Below the pieces are notes generated by a model. That model saw only the letters and a program-made list of their open reading frames with translations, was not told where the DNA came from and did not search any database. Below are positions 17,737-25,593 of a stretch of 27,947 nucleotides of DNA, piece after piece. Each line of letters starts with the position of its first letter. Positions within the stretch are counted from its first letter, which is position 1. Source of the DNA: JBGQBN01 sp041494805 (GTDB lineage: Bacteria > Acidobacteriota > Terriglobia > Terriglobales > Acidobacteriaceae); the NCBI GenBank assembly GCA_041494805.1, contig JBGQBN010000059.1, positions 1 to 27,947 on the forward strand, written 5' to 3'. The position numbers and the translations under genes were made by a program.

Positions 17737-18963
17737 GTGCGGCGTATTCAATTCTGCCTCGCATTGCTTGCGGTCGTCTTCGCCGCGCCGACGGCAGGCA
17801 CTTTGTTTGCTCAGGAACGTCCCGAACGGACTCTAGACGAGATCAAAATCGAGGCGATCCATCGCGCCGAAAATGGGATGTATCCCCTGATTGGGCTTGA
17901 TCCGGAGGACGTGCGGGAGGCATTCGCTTCGATCAAGACGCGCGACAAGGATGAATGGGCCCGGGCCTTCATGGCGGTTGCAGATCGCTACATGGCGGAA
18001 GCGAAATCGCTCGAGGCAACAGATCCGGCAAAAGCCAACGCTGACTACATCAGAGCTTGGCGGCTGTACTCTTTCGGCCGTTGGCCGATACCGGCTTCTC
18101 CAGGAAAACAGCGTGCGTATGCCAAGGCGATCGAGGCATTTCTCGCTCACGCCCGCTTCTTGGACCCTCCCTTGCAGGTCGTTCATATCCCCTTCGAAGG
18201 GTCCGAGATCGTCGCGTATCTGCGGCTGCCGGCGAACGCAAAGGGTCCAGTTCCACTGGTGATCGCCATCAATGGAATGGATAGCCGGAAGGAAGACCTG
18301 TCCGAGAGCTTCGCCGCCATCCTGCCGTATGGTATCGGGTTCCTCGCCGTCGATGGACCAGGCACGGGTCAGGCGCCAATCAAGGTGAACGTAAACGCGG
18401 ACCGGATGTTATCACGGGTAATCGACTACGTTCAGACCAGGCCCGAAGTCGACAAGAACAAACTTGCAGTCCACGGCGTGAGTTGGGGCGCGTATTGGGC
18501 GGCGAAGCTGGCGATTGTCGAGCGCGCCCGCCTCAAAGGAGCCAGCGCCCAGTCCCCGCCAGTGGATAGGTTCTTCCAGAAGGATTTCCTGATGAACTCA
18601 CTGGTGGGGAACCGGGAGTATTTGTTCGATCAGGTGCCGGCCCTCATGTCCATCTTGGACGGGGTCAAGTCATTAGACGAAATGGCGGCGTTCCTGCCTA
18701 AGATGTCTCTGGTAAATCAGGGTCTCCTCGGGAAACCGACCACGCCGATGCTTATCGTTGCCGGTGTCTTGGACACGCAGGTCCCGATATCGGACATCTA
18801 CTTGCTACTCGGCAGCGGTGACGTGCCGAAAGAGGCGTGGATCAATCCGCAAGGCGGCCATTTAGGACGACAAGTGAAGGTGTGGCCTGATCCCGTCATT
18901 TTTAAACAAGTCATTATTCCATGGCTCGTACGCACTTTGGATGTGCAAAGTGTGCCAGGATAG
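17737..18963 (+). CDS. Exported alpha/beta hydrolase, FrsA/2,6-dihydroxypseudooxynicotine-hydrolase-like
   Basis: A serine alpha/beta-hydrolase with an N-terminal helical domain (about residues 30-145) and a hydrolase core. The nucleophile elbow is HGVSWGAY (S249 in this numbering). The acid is probably Asp in GVLDTQVP (D346) and the His lies in GGHLG (H375). The segment INGMDSRKEDLSE matches the oxyanion region of FrsA and C-C-bond hydrolases such as 2,6-dihydroxypseudooxynicotine hydrolase. The frame is open from ATG 17653, also with ATG 17707. The GTG at 17737 is preferred because AAGGA lies 10 nt upstream and the protein then begins directly with a signal peptide (VRRIQFCLALLAVVFA, cleavage near LFAQ). 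The earlier starts lie in or next to the terminator hairpin. It is likely periplasmic, cleaving an ester or C-C bond; the substrate is unknown. Confidence 0.8.
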   Translation: MRRIQFCLALLAVVFAAPTAGTLFAQERPERTLDEIKIEAIHRAENGMYPLIGLDPEDVREAFASIKTRDKDEWARAFMAVADRYMAEAKSLEATDPAKANADYIRAWRLYSFGRWPIPASPGKQRAYAKAIEAFLAHARFLDPPLQVVHIPFEGSEIVAYLRLPANAKGPVPLVIAINGMDSRKEDLSESFAAILPYGIGFLAVDGPGTGQAPIKVNVNADRMLSRVIDYVQTRPEVDKNKLAVHGVSWGAYWAAKLAIVERARLKGASAQSPPVDRFFQKDFLMNSLVGNREYLFDQVPALMSILDGVKSLDEMAAFLPKMSLVNQGLLGKPTTPMLIVAGVLDTQVPISDIYLLLGSGDVPKEAWINPQGGHLGRQVKVWPDPVIFKQVIIPWLVRTLDVQSVPG

Positions 18964-18984
18964 TCCGGGAAGGATCGGGAAAGC

Positions 18985-19002
18985 GGTATCCGATCGCTAA
19001 GA
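18985..19002 (+). promoter_or_regulatory. Candidate GntR/FadR operator upstream of the aldehyde dehydrogenase
   Basis: GGTAT-CC-GATCGCTA-A-GA here resembles GGTAT-GATCGCTA-GA found at 20476-20490 upstream of the regulator gene. The two copies share GGTAT and the octamer GATCGCTA but differ by short insertions. The octamer also appears once inside the hydrolase gene (near 17987), so this is tentative. Confidence 0.25.
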
Positions 19003-19053
19003 GACTCCGGCGCACAGCGCCCAATCGACATCGGTACTTGGAGGACTGCAGCA

Positions 19054-20418
19054 ATGGCAATCATGAGCATTAACCCCGCAACCGGACAACTGAACCAGAA
19101 GTTTGAGCCGTTGACAGATGGGGAACTCGAGGTGAAGCTGCAGCGCGCGGCCGACGCATTTTCTAAGTATCGGAGGCTGTCTTTCGCGGAGCGCGCGCGA
19201 ATGATGCTGCAGGCTGCGGAGATTCTTGAGGCGGAGAAAGAGTCCTATGGGAAGCTGATGACGCTCGAGATGGGGAAGCCGGTTCGAGCAGCGGTGGAAG
19301 AAGCAGCCAAGTGTGCGTTGGCTTGCCGATATTACTCCGAGAACGCGGAGCGTTTTCTGGCGGACGAAGTTGTCGAAACTACAGCCACTCGCAGCTACGT
19401 CCATTACCTTCCGCTCGGCCCGGTGCTGGCAGTGATGCCCTGGAACTTTCCGTTCTGGCAGGTGATTCGTTTCGCGGCACCGGCGCTGATGGCGGGCAAC
19501 GTCGGATTACTCAAGCACGCTTCGAATGTCCCGCAATGTGCGCTAAAGATTGAAGAGATTTTCCGCAGAGCAGGCTTCCCGCCAGGCGTGTTTCAGGCGC
19601 TTCTCATTGGATCAGAGAGAGTCGACGCAATCCTGAATGATCCCAGGATCGTAGCGGCGACGCTTACCGGAAGCGAGCAGGCGGGCATCCAGGTGGGAAT
19701 GGCAGCGGCCAAGCGCATCAAGAAGGTCGTACTGGAGCTCGGAGGCAGTGACCCGTTCATTGTCATGCCCAGTGCGAACCTGGCTGAGGCAGTGGCAACC
19801 GCGGTCAAAGCGCGAATTGTAAACAACGGACAATCGTGTATCGCAGCCAAGCGATTCATCGTAGCGGAGCAGATTGCTGACGAGTTTGAGCGCAAGTTCG
19901 TCAGCAAAATGGAAGCACTCACCGTGGGCGATCCCTTGGATGAAAAGACGGACCTTGGGCCGCTGGCGACGGCGGATGCCGTGACGTCCCTGGATGCGGA
20001 TGTGCGGAAGACGGTTGAAGCCGGTGCCCGCGTCTTGACCGGAGGACGGCCCCTGGAACGTCCGGGGAACTTCTACGCGCCTACCGTCTTGACGAATATT
20101 CCCAAAAACTCACCTGCCTACCGCGAAGAATTGTTTGGTCCGGTGGCGTCTATCTTTCGCGCGAAGAACCTGGAGGACGCGACCCGCATTGCCAATGACA
20201 GCCGCTTTGGATTGGGTGCGAGTGCCTGGACCAATGACGAAGCTGAGCGCAATTACTTTATCAACGAGCTCGAAGCAGGCATGGTGTTCATCAACCGTAT
20301 GGTTGCCTCTGATCCGCGGATTCCATTTGGTGGCGTAAAGCAGTCCGGTCATGGCCGGGAGCTGGGGGTCCACGGAATCCGTGAGTTCACAAACATCAAA
20401 ACGGTTTGGATCCAATGA
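19054..20418 (+). CDS. NAD(P)-dependent aldehyde dehydrogenase, succinate-semialdehyde dehydrogenase (Sad/YneI-like) type
   Basis: A cytosolic enzyme of 454 aa that oxidises an aldehyde to a carboxylic acid. All main family features are present: PWNFPFW (N131), LLKHASN in the cofactor site (K154), LTGSEQAG, the general base Glu in LELGGSDPF (E228), the catalytic Cys in NNGQSCIAAKR (C262), and EELFGPV near the C-terminus. The compact length and these motifs fit the short Sad/YneI succinate-semialdehyde dehydrogenases, which act on succinate semialdehyde or related C4 aldehydes. Methylmalonate-semialdehyde dehydrogenases are longer and release CoA products, so they are less likely. The start has GGAGG 9 nt upstream. 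It stands just before the regulator operon and shares a possible operator with it. The exact aldehyde is inferred only at family level. Confidence 0.9.
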   Translation: MAIMSINPATGQLNQKFEPLTDGELEVKLQRAADAFSKYRRLSFAERARMMLQAAEILEAEKESYGKLMTLEMGKPVRAAVEEAAKCALACRYYSENAERFLADEVVETTATRSYVHYLPLGPVLAVMPWNFPFWQVIRFAAPALMAGNVGLLKHASNVPQCALKIEEIFRRAGFPPGVFQALLIGSERVDAILNDPRIVAATLTGSEQAGIQVGMAAAKRIKKVVLELGGSDPFIVMPSANLAEAVATAVKARIVNNGQSCIAAKRFIVAEQIADEFERKFVSKMEALTVGDPLDEKTDLGPLATADAVTSLDADVRKTVEAGARVLTGGRPLERPGNFYAPTVLTNIPKNSPAYREELFGPVASIFRAKNLEDATRIANDSRFGLGASAWTNDEAERNYFINELEAGMVFINRMVASDPRIPFGGVKQSGHGRELGVHGIREFTNIKTVWIQ

Positions 20419-20466
20419 TCATTCTTTCTCTTTATTCCTAGCTTCTCTTCGCCTCATTCCAAGCTA

Positions 20467-20493
20467 TGGTATTGTGGTATGATCGCTAGACCA
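20467..20493 (+). promoter_or_regulatory. Extended -10 promoter with overlapping TGGT...ACCA element before the FadR-type regulator
   Basis: TGGTATGAT (20475-20483) is an extended -10 (TGn followed by TATGAT). TGGT (20475-20478) and ACCA (20490-20493) form an inverted repeat of the half-sites often bound by FadR-subfamily regulators, and TGGTAT is also repeated at 20467-20472. The overlap suggests autorepression. The transcription start would fall near 20490, only a few bases before ATG 20498. Confidence 0.45.
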
Positions 20494-20551
20494 GTATATG
20501 ACGATTCCAGAAATTGTCTCCGGTTTTGGTCCAAGATATAGTAGCCGAACC

Positions 20552-21319
20552 ATGAGGAACGAACCGCTCGATCCAGCGGCTGGTCAGCCTGTTTACAAGA
20601 CCATCCGGACGTCGCGTCTCTACGAACAAATTGTTCAGCAAATTGAGGAATCAGTACTGAAGGGTGTTCTCAAGCCCGGGGACCAGCTTCCTGCTGAACG
20701 GGAACTGGCTCAGCGTTTCGGGGTCAGTCGAACGGCTGTTCGAGAAGCGGTGAAGGCTCTCCGGGAGAAGGGGCTGGTTGAAGCCTACTCGGGACGCGGA
20801 ACATTTATCACTGACGGCACTTCCCAGGTCATCCGGCAGTCGCTCGACCTGATGATCAGGATTGGCCAACAGGAAGGCTCGACACACCTGGCGGAACTGC
20901 GTCTGGTCCTTGAGCCGGAAATCGCTGCCCTGGCCGCGGGGCGCATCGAGGAGCAACTGCTGGCAACCATGCGTGAGGCCGTCGCCGTGATGGACCGCAG
21001 TCTGCATGACCCCGACGCTTATATCGAGGCGGATCTCGACTTCCATCTGGCTCTGGCGGAAGCTGCGGCAAATCCCCTCATCCTTTCTCTGCTCGACTCG
21101 ATTGTGGGTTTGCTTCGGGAGCAGCGTCTGCGGATTTTTAATGTGGATGGCGGGCCACAGCGGGGACAGTTCCATCACAAGCGCATCCTCGAAGCCATTG
21201 AACAAGGTAACCCGGAAAAGGCCCGCGCGACCATGCGAGATCATCTGCAGCAAGTTCGTGACGACTCGCAGGTTTCTTCAGGGAACAAAGAGGCGGCAGG
21301 TTCAGAGCCGACTTCGTAG
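20552..21319 (+). CDS. GntR-family transcriptional regulator, FadR subfamily (FCD domain)
   Basis: A regulator of 255 aa. The N-terminal winged helix (about 20-90) has LYEQIVQQIEESVLKGVLKP, GDQLPAERELAQRFGVSRTA and REAVKALREKGLVEAYSGRGTF, all hallmark GntR sequence. The C-terminal helical FCD domain carries the expected metal or ligand residues in EADLDFHLALAEAAANPL and in the late HKRILEAI and MRDHL segments. Such proteins usually sense a small organic acid or acyl-CoA and repress their own operon. ATG 20552 is chosen over ATG 20498 because the latter sits almost on the predicted transcription start and adds a non-conserved extension; neither has a clear ribosome-binding site, and leaderless translation from 20498 is possible. 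It is the first gene of the dehydrogenase operon, with 20 bp to the next gene. The likely signal is a substrate or product of that operon. Confidence 0.88.
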   Translation: MRNEPLDPAAGQPVYKTIRTSRLYEQIVQQIEESVLKGVLKPGDQLPAERELAQRFGVSRTAVREAVKALREKGLVEAYSGRGTFITDGTSQVIRQSLDLMIRIGQQEGSTHLAELRLVLEPEIAALAAGRIEEQLLATMREAVAVMDRSLHDPDAYIEADLDFHLALAEAAANPLILSLLDSIVGLLREQRLRIFNVDGGPQRGQFHHKRILEAIEQGNPEKARATMRDHLQQVRDDSQVSSGNKEAAGSEPTS

Positions 21320-21339
21320 CTCGGGAGGGTTTGGGACGG

Positions 21340-22221
21340 ATGGCCAATCTTGGTTTTATCGGTCTGGGAGTAATGGGCAGCCAAATGGTGAGCAGGCTGC
21401 TCGATAAAGGCCACACCGTGACTGGCTACAACCGGACTCGTAAGAAGGCACAGTGGCTCATTGACAAAGGCATGCGGTGGGCGGACTCGCCCCGGGCCGT
21501 GGCGGCAGCCGCGGATGTCACGTTTGCTATGGTGACCAATGCCGCTGCGACTGCCGCCATCACCGATGGCCCTGACGGATTGCTGGTGGGGCTCAACTCC
21601 AGCAAGCTTTTCGTCGACATAAGCACCATCAGCCCCGAAGTCAGCCGTGCCCTCGCCGCCAAGGTTCGAGAGCGGGGCGCCGACATGGTTGACGCACCGG
21701 TTTCGGGCAGCGTGGTCTCGCTCCAGCAGGGAAAGTTGTCGGTCATGGTGGGCGGGAAACGCGAGACTTTTGAGCGCTTGAAACCGCTGCTGCTTGATAT
21801 TGGACCCAAGGTCACCCACGTGGGTGATAACGGCATGGCCCTGGCGATGAAGATCGCCGTGAACCTCAGTCTAGCGGTTCAGATGCTGGCGTTCTCCGAA
21901 GGAGTCTTGTTGGCGGAAAAGAGCGGCATTCCACGTGAAGTCGCCGTAGATGTTCTTACCCACAGTGCGATTGCGTCTCCCATGATTCAATACCGCGGAC
22001 CATTCGTACTGCAGCAACCGGAGGAAGCCTGGTTCGATGTCAACATGATGCAGAAGGACATGCTGCTGGCGATGGACCTCGGTCGCCGGCTCAATGTGCC
22101 CGTTCCCACGACTGCCGTCACCAATGAATTCCTCACCGCTGCCCGCGGCATGGGATGGGAGAAGCTGGATTTCGCGGTGGTGTTTGACGTGTTGGCACGC
22201 ATGGCTGGAGTACAGAAATGA
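21340..22221 (+). CDS. NAD(P)-binding beta-hydroxyacid dehydrogenase (3-hydroxyisobutyrate dehydrogenase/GlxR family)
   Basis: A soluble oxidoreductase of 293 aa. The Rossmann motif is GFIGLGVMGSQM (about 5-16). NRT at 31-33, after the second strand, favours NADP(H) as in GlxR and gamma-hydroxybutyrate-type reductases. The substrate motif is DAPVSGSVVSLQQGKLSVMVGG (about 118-139), and the catalytic Lys is in GMALAMKIAVN (K171). Members interconvert a beta-hydroxyacid and its semialdehyde (3-hydroxyisobutyrate, tartronate semialdehyde or 4-hydroxybutyrate). The start at ATG 21340 follows GGGAGG by about 11 nt; a TTG at 21331 is also in frame. Its stop overlaps the E1alpha start by 4 bp, so translation is coupled. 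Together with the aldehyde dehydrogenase upstream it could handle one semialdehyde from two sides. Confidence 0.9.
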   Translation: MANLGFIGLGVMGSQMVSRLLDKGHTVTGYNRTRKKAQWLIDKGMRWADSPRAVAAAADVTFAMVTNAAATAAITDGPDGLLVGLNSSKLFVDISTISPEVSRALAAKVRERGADMVDAPVSGSVVSLQQGKLSVMVGGKRETFERLKPLLLDIGPKVTHVGDNGMALAMKIAVNLSLAVQMLAFSEGVLLAEKSGIPREVAVDVLTHSAIASPMIQYRGPFVLQQPEEAWFDVNMMQKDMLLAMDLGRRLNVPVPTTAVTNEFLTAARGMGWEKLDFAVVFDVLARMAGVQK

Positions 22222-23213
22222 CAACGGCCACCGAACCCCACGCTGCGATGCAGGCCAAGATCGAGCAGTGGATCCGGATGTACCGGAAGATGGTAGCCAT
22301 CCGCTCCTTCGAAGATCAAGTGAATGATCTATACACCCGCGCGCTCATGCCGGGACTGGCGCACCTGTACGTAGGCGAGGAGGCGGTGGCGGTGGGAGTT
22401 TGTGAGGCGCTTCGCCCCGACGACTACATCACCAGCACACATCGCGGGCACGGGCACTGCCTGGCCAAAGGCGCATCGCCTGATCGTATGTTCGCCGAGT
22501 TGCTCGGAAAAGAGGCAGGCTACTGCCGGGGCAAAGGCGGATCGATGCATATCGCCGATCCGGCCACCGGCAACCTGGGTGCAAACGCCATCGTGGCGGG
22601 CAGCGTAGGCATCGCAACCGGTGCAGCGTTCTCCGCCAAGCGACTGGGAACCGGACAGGTGGCAGTGTGCTTCTTCGGTGAGGGCGCATTGGGACAGGGC
22701 GTTCTCTACGAAGTGATGAATCTGGCACAGCTCTTCAAGCTGCCCGTCATCTACGTTTGCGAGAACAATCTATATACCGAATACACGCACTACACGGAGA
22801 CGACGGCGGGTGACATTCCAGACCGCGCTCGTGCGTTTGGACTGGAAGCTGCCACCGTCGATGGACAGGATGTGCGCGCGGTGCATGCCACCGCAACCCG
22901 GCTGGTCGAGCGTGCGCGCGAAGGACAGGGGCCGGCCTTCCTGTTGTGCAATACCTACCGCTATTTTGGCCATCACGTCGGCGATATCAATCGCGAATAC
23001 TATCGCTCAAAGCAGGAAGAACTGAAGTGGAAGACCGAGCGGGACCCGATTCGAGGGTTAAGCGATTGGATGGTCGCGGAGAAGATGATCGATGCTTCTC
23101 AACTCGATCAAATTCACGCTGAGCTGAAATCCGAGATGCAGAAAGCGGTCGAGTTTGCGATCGCGTCGCCGTATCCCAGCGTAGATCAAGTGGAGCAGGA
23201 TGTGTATGCCTGA
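22218..23213 (+). CDS. 2-oxoacid (pyruvate/acetoin-type) dehydrogenase E1 component, alpha subunit
   Basis: The alpha chain, 331 aa, of the heterotetrameric E1 that decarboxylates a 2-oxo acid or acetoin using ThDP. The Mg-ThDP motif runs from GEGALGQG (starting G154) to ENN (182-184). Other family segments are GLAHLYVGEEAVAVG, STHRGHGH, GKGGSMH and the loop YRYFGHHVGD. The length and the ENNLYTEYTHY region fit the acetoin/pyruvate-type E1alpha of free-living bacteria rather than the longer branched-chain form. GGAG lies 7 nt before the start, and the gene overlaps its upstream neighbour by 4 bp (ATGA). It overlaps the E1beta gene by several bases, ensuring equal subunit supply. Substrate preference cannot be fixed from sequence alone. 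Confidence 0.92.
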   Translation: MTTATEPHAAMQAKIEQWIRMYRKMVAIRSFEDQVNDLYTRALMPGLAHLYVGEEAVAVGVCEALRPDDYITSTHRGHGHCLAKGASPDRMFAELLGKEAGYCRGKGGSMHIADPATGNLGANAIVAGSVGIATGAAFSAKRLGTGQVAVCFFGEGALGQGVLYEVMNLAQLFKLPVIYVCENNLYTEYTHYTETTAGDIPDRARAFGLEAATVDGQDVRAVHATATRLVERAREGQGPAFLLCNTYRYFGHHVGDINREYYRSKQEELKWKTERDPIRGLSDWMVAEKMIDASQLDQIHAELKSEMQKAVEFAIASPYPSVDQVEQDVYA

Positions 23214-24201
23214 AGCAGTCGAGCGTGAGCTAACCTTCGGGCAGGCCATCCGAGAGGCCCTGGCGGAGGAGATGCGGGCCGATTCGCGTGTCTGCATTCT
23301 GGGCGAGGATGTGGCGGAAGCAGGCACGCCCTTCAAGGTATTGTCTGGGCTGGTGGAGGAATTCGGGAAAGATCGTGTGCTGGATACGCCGATCTCGGAA
23401 GCCGGATTCACCGGGCTGGCGGTCGGAGCTGCGATGACCGGGCTCCGGCCCGTGGTCGACATCATGTTCGGCGACTTCATCACTTTGACGATGGACCAGA
23501 TGGTGAACCAGGCGGCCAAGGTGCATTATATGTCGGGAGGCAAGTGGAAAGTCCCGATGGTAATGCGCACGACGCTCGGCGCCACCCGGCGATCCGGGGC
23601 CCAGCACTCGCAGTCGCTGCACGCATGGTTCAGCCATGCGCCCGGGCTCAAGGTCGTTTTGCCTTCGACGCCTTACGATGCGAAAGGCCTGCTGAAGACG
23701 GCTATCCGCGACGATAATCCGGTCGTGTTCTTTGAAGACAAGATGATGTACAAGCTGAAGGGCCCGGTACCAGCGGAGGAGTACACCATCCCGCTGGGCG
23801 TGGCGGACATCAAGCGCAGCGGCGAGGACATCACCCTGGTTGCCACCAGCAGCATGGTGCAGGTGGCACTCGGTGCGGCCACGATGCTGGAAGAAGCAGG
23901 CATAAGCGCGGAAGTCGTCGACCCGCGAACCACCTGGCCGCTCGACGAAAAGACGCTGATTGAGTCGGCGAAGAAGACTTCCCGCGTGATCGTCATGGAT
24001 GAGGGCTACGGTCGGTACGGCGTCACGGCGGAGATCGCTTCGGTGATCGCCGAGGGTGCTTTCTACCACCTGGATGCGCCGGTGAAACGGATGGGGGCCA
24101 TGCACGTGCCAATTCCATTCTCTCCCCCTCTGGAAGATGCGACCGTGCCCACGGAGCAGTCAGTGTTTGAAGCAGCGCGGGCGCTTTGCGGCAAATCCTA
24201 A
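23206..24201 (+). CDS. 2-oxoacid (pyruvate/acetoin-type) dehydrogenase E1 component, beta subunit
   Basis: The beta chain, 331 aa, partner of the preceding gene. Typical segments are LTFGQAIREALAEEM, ILGEDVAEAG, DTPISEAGFTGLAVGAAMTG (holding the Glu that activates ThDP), RRSGAQHSQS (active-site His) and VVDPRTTWPLDEKTL in the C-terminal transketolase domain. Starts at 23200 and 23206 are both in frame. GGAG at 23192-23195 is 10 nt from 23206 and only 4 nt from 23200, so 23206 is preferred; it lies inside the last codons of E1alpha. The M24 gene follows after 24 bp. Confidence 0.92.
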   Translation: MPEAVERELTFGQAIREALAEEMRADSRVCILGEDVAEAGTPFKVLSGLVEEFGKDRVLDTPISEAGFTGLAVGAAMTGLRPVVDIMFGDFITLTMDQMVNQAAKVHYMSGGKWKVPMVMRTTLGATRRSGAQHSQSLHAWFSHAPGLKVVLPSTPYDAKGLLKTAIRDDNPVVFFEDKMMYKLKGPVPAEEYTIPLGVADIKRSGEDITLVATSSMVQVALGAATMLEEAGISAEVVDPRTTWPLDEKTLIESAKKTSRVIVMDEGYGRYGVTAEIASVIAEGAFYHLDAPVKRMGAMHVPIPFSPPLEDATVPTEQSVFEAARALCGKS

Positions 24202-24225
24202 GAATCTGAGAAGAGGAGGCGTGTC

Positions 24226-25572
24226 ATGGCACTTCCAACTTACGGAACCATGGCGGTGGATTGGGAAAAACGGGTCGATTTTGACCGGCTGCGCCAGGAG
24301 CGCCTGGCGCGCGCGAAGGAATTGCTCAGCCAATCCGAAATGGGCGCCCTGCTTTGCTTTGACATGAACAATGTGCGTTACCTGACCTCCACGCACATCG
24401 GGACCTGGGCACAGGACAAATGCAACCGCTTCACACTTCTGCCGCAAAATGACGAGCCCATTCTATGGGATTTCGGATCGGCGGCTCGCCATCACCAGTT
24501 GCATTGCCCGTGGCTGGGAGACCGCTCCCGGCCGGGGATTTCCATGCTGCGCGGCGCCATGACGCCGGAGATGGGTCGGGCTGAGGACGTGGCCAAGAAA
24601 ATCCGCATCGAGTTGGAAATGCGCGGTCTGCACAAAGAGCCGCTGGGCATTGACATTATCGAGCCACCGGTTTTGTTTGCGCTGCAGCGCGAAGGCATCG
24701 AGGTTGTTGATTGCCAGGCCCTCATGTCTGAGGCCCGCGTCATCAAGACCCGAGACGAGATCAGTCTGCTCAACATGTCGGCGGCAATGGTGGATGCTGC
24801 CTACGACGAGCTCTATCGGGCCATGAAGCCCGGCATGCGCGAGAACGAGGCCGTCGGGCTGGTGAGTAAAGTTTTGTACGATCTGGGATCCGAATATGTG
24901 GAGGCGGTCAATGCCATTTCGGGTGAGCGCTGCAATCCGCACCCACATGTGTTTTCGGACCGCGTGCTGCGCCCCGGCGATCCCGTCTATTACGACATTC
25001 TCCATTCCTACATGGGATACCGCACCTGCTATTACCGCTGCTTCACCATTGGCTACGGTTCGCACGCCATGGTGGACGCTTACAAGCGATGCCGCGACTA
25101 CCTGGATGCGGCCATTGACCTAGTGCGGCCGGGCCGCACCACGGCCGAGATCGCCTCGGTGTGGCCCAAGGCGCAGGAGTTCGGCTTTCCCAACGAAGAG
25201 GCATGCTTTGCCCTGCAATACGGGCATGGAATCGGCCTCGCCATCTGGGAGAAGCCGGTCATCAGCCGCCTGGTGTCACTCGAGCACCCCATGGAGATTA
25301 AACCGGGCATGGTGTTCGCTCTCGAAACTTTCTGGCCTTCGACTGACGGCTGGAGCGCCGCGCGCATCGAGGAAGAAATTGTGGTCACCGAGACCGGCCA
25401 CGAAGTCATCACGCGCTTTCCTGCCGAAACCCTGATGGTCGCGGGCGCGCATTACGTCACCGTCAATGGGCCGCTGCCCACGACCCGCGAGCATGAGGCC
25501 CCACCCAGCCGGCGCGTGCGCGAAATGGTGGAAGCCAGTTCAAAGACAGAACGAGTCACGGTCCCCGACTAG
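24226..25572 (+). CDS. M24-fold (creatinase/aminopeptidase P-like) protein with a non-standard metal site
   Basis: A protein of 448 aa with an N-terminal creatinase-like domain (about 20-165, including GALLCFDMNNVRYLTSTHIG) and a C-terminal pita-bread M24 domain (about 180-420). In canonical M24 enzymes five residues (Asp, Asp, His, Glu, Glu) bind two metals. Here the first Asp is in VYYDILHS (D257), but the position of the second, 11 residues on, is Cys268 in GYRTCYYR. The His of YGHGIGL (H334), the Glu of FALETF (E367) and a late Glu in RIEEEI (E382) remain. The usual HExP His is Trp341. This argues against an ordinary Xaa-Pro peptidase. M24 relatives with other reactions include creatinase, ectoine hydrolase and the DMSP lyase DddP; the overall style is reminiscent of the last, without proof. 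AGGAGG lies 6 nt before the start. Its place between E1beta and E2 suggests it generates the complex's substrate. Confidence 0.8.
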   Translation: MALPTYGTMAVDWEKRVDFDRLRQERLARAKELLSQSEMGALLCFDMNNVRYLTSTHIGTWAQDKCNRFTLLPQNDEPILWDFGSAARHHQLHCPWLGDRSRPGISMLRGAMTPEMGRAEDVAKKIRIELEMRGLHKEPLGIDIIEPPVLFALQREGIEVVDCQALMSEARVIKTRDEISLLNMSAAMVDAAYDELYRAMKPGMRENEAVGLVSKVLYDLGSEYVEAVNAISGERCNPHPHVFSDRVLRPGDPVYYDILHSYMGYRTCYYRCFTIGYGSHAMVDAYKRCRDYLDAAIDLVRPGRTTAEIASVWPKAQEFGFPNEEACFALQYGHGIGLAIWEKPVISRLVSLEHPMEIKPGMVFALETFWPSTDGWSAARIEEEIVVTETGHEVITRFPAETLMVAGAHYVTVNGPLPTTREHEAPPSRRVREMVEASSKTERVTVPD

Positions 25573-25593
25573 AGAGAAATTCCCAGTCCATCC

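Noticed and set aside
23230..24105. A 291-codon minus-strand frame opposite E1beta
   Set aside because: It is His/Arg-rich shadow sequence; the plus strand has complete E1beta motifs in the same interval.
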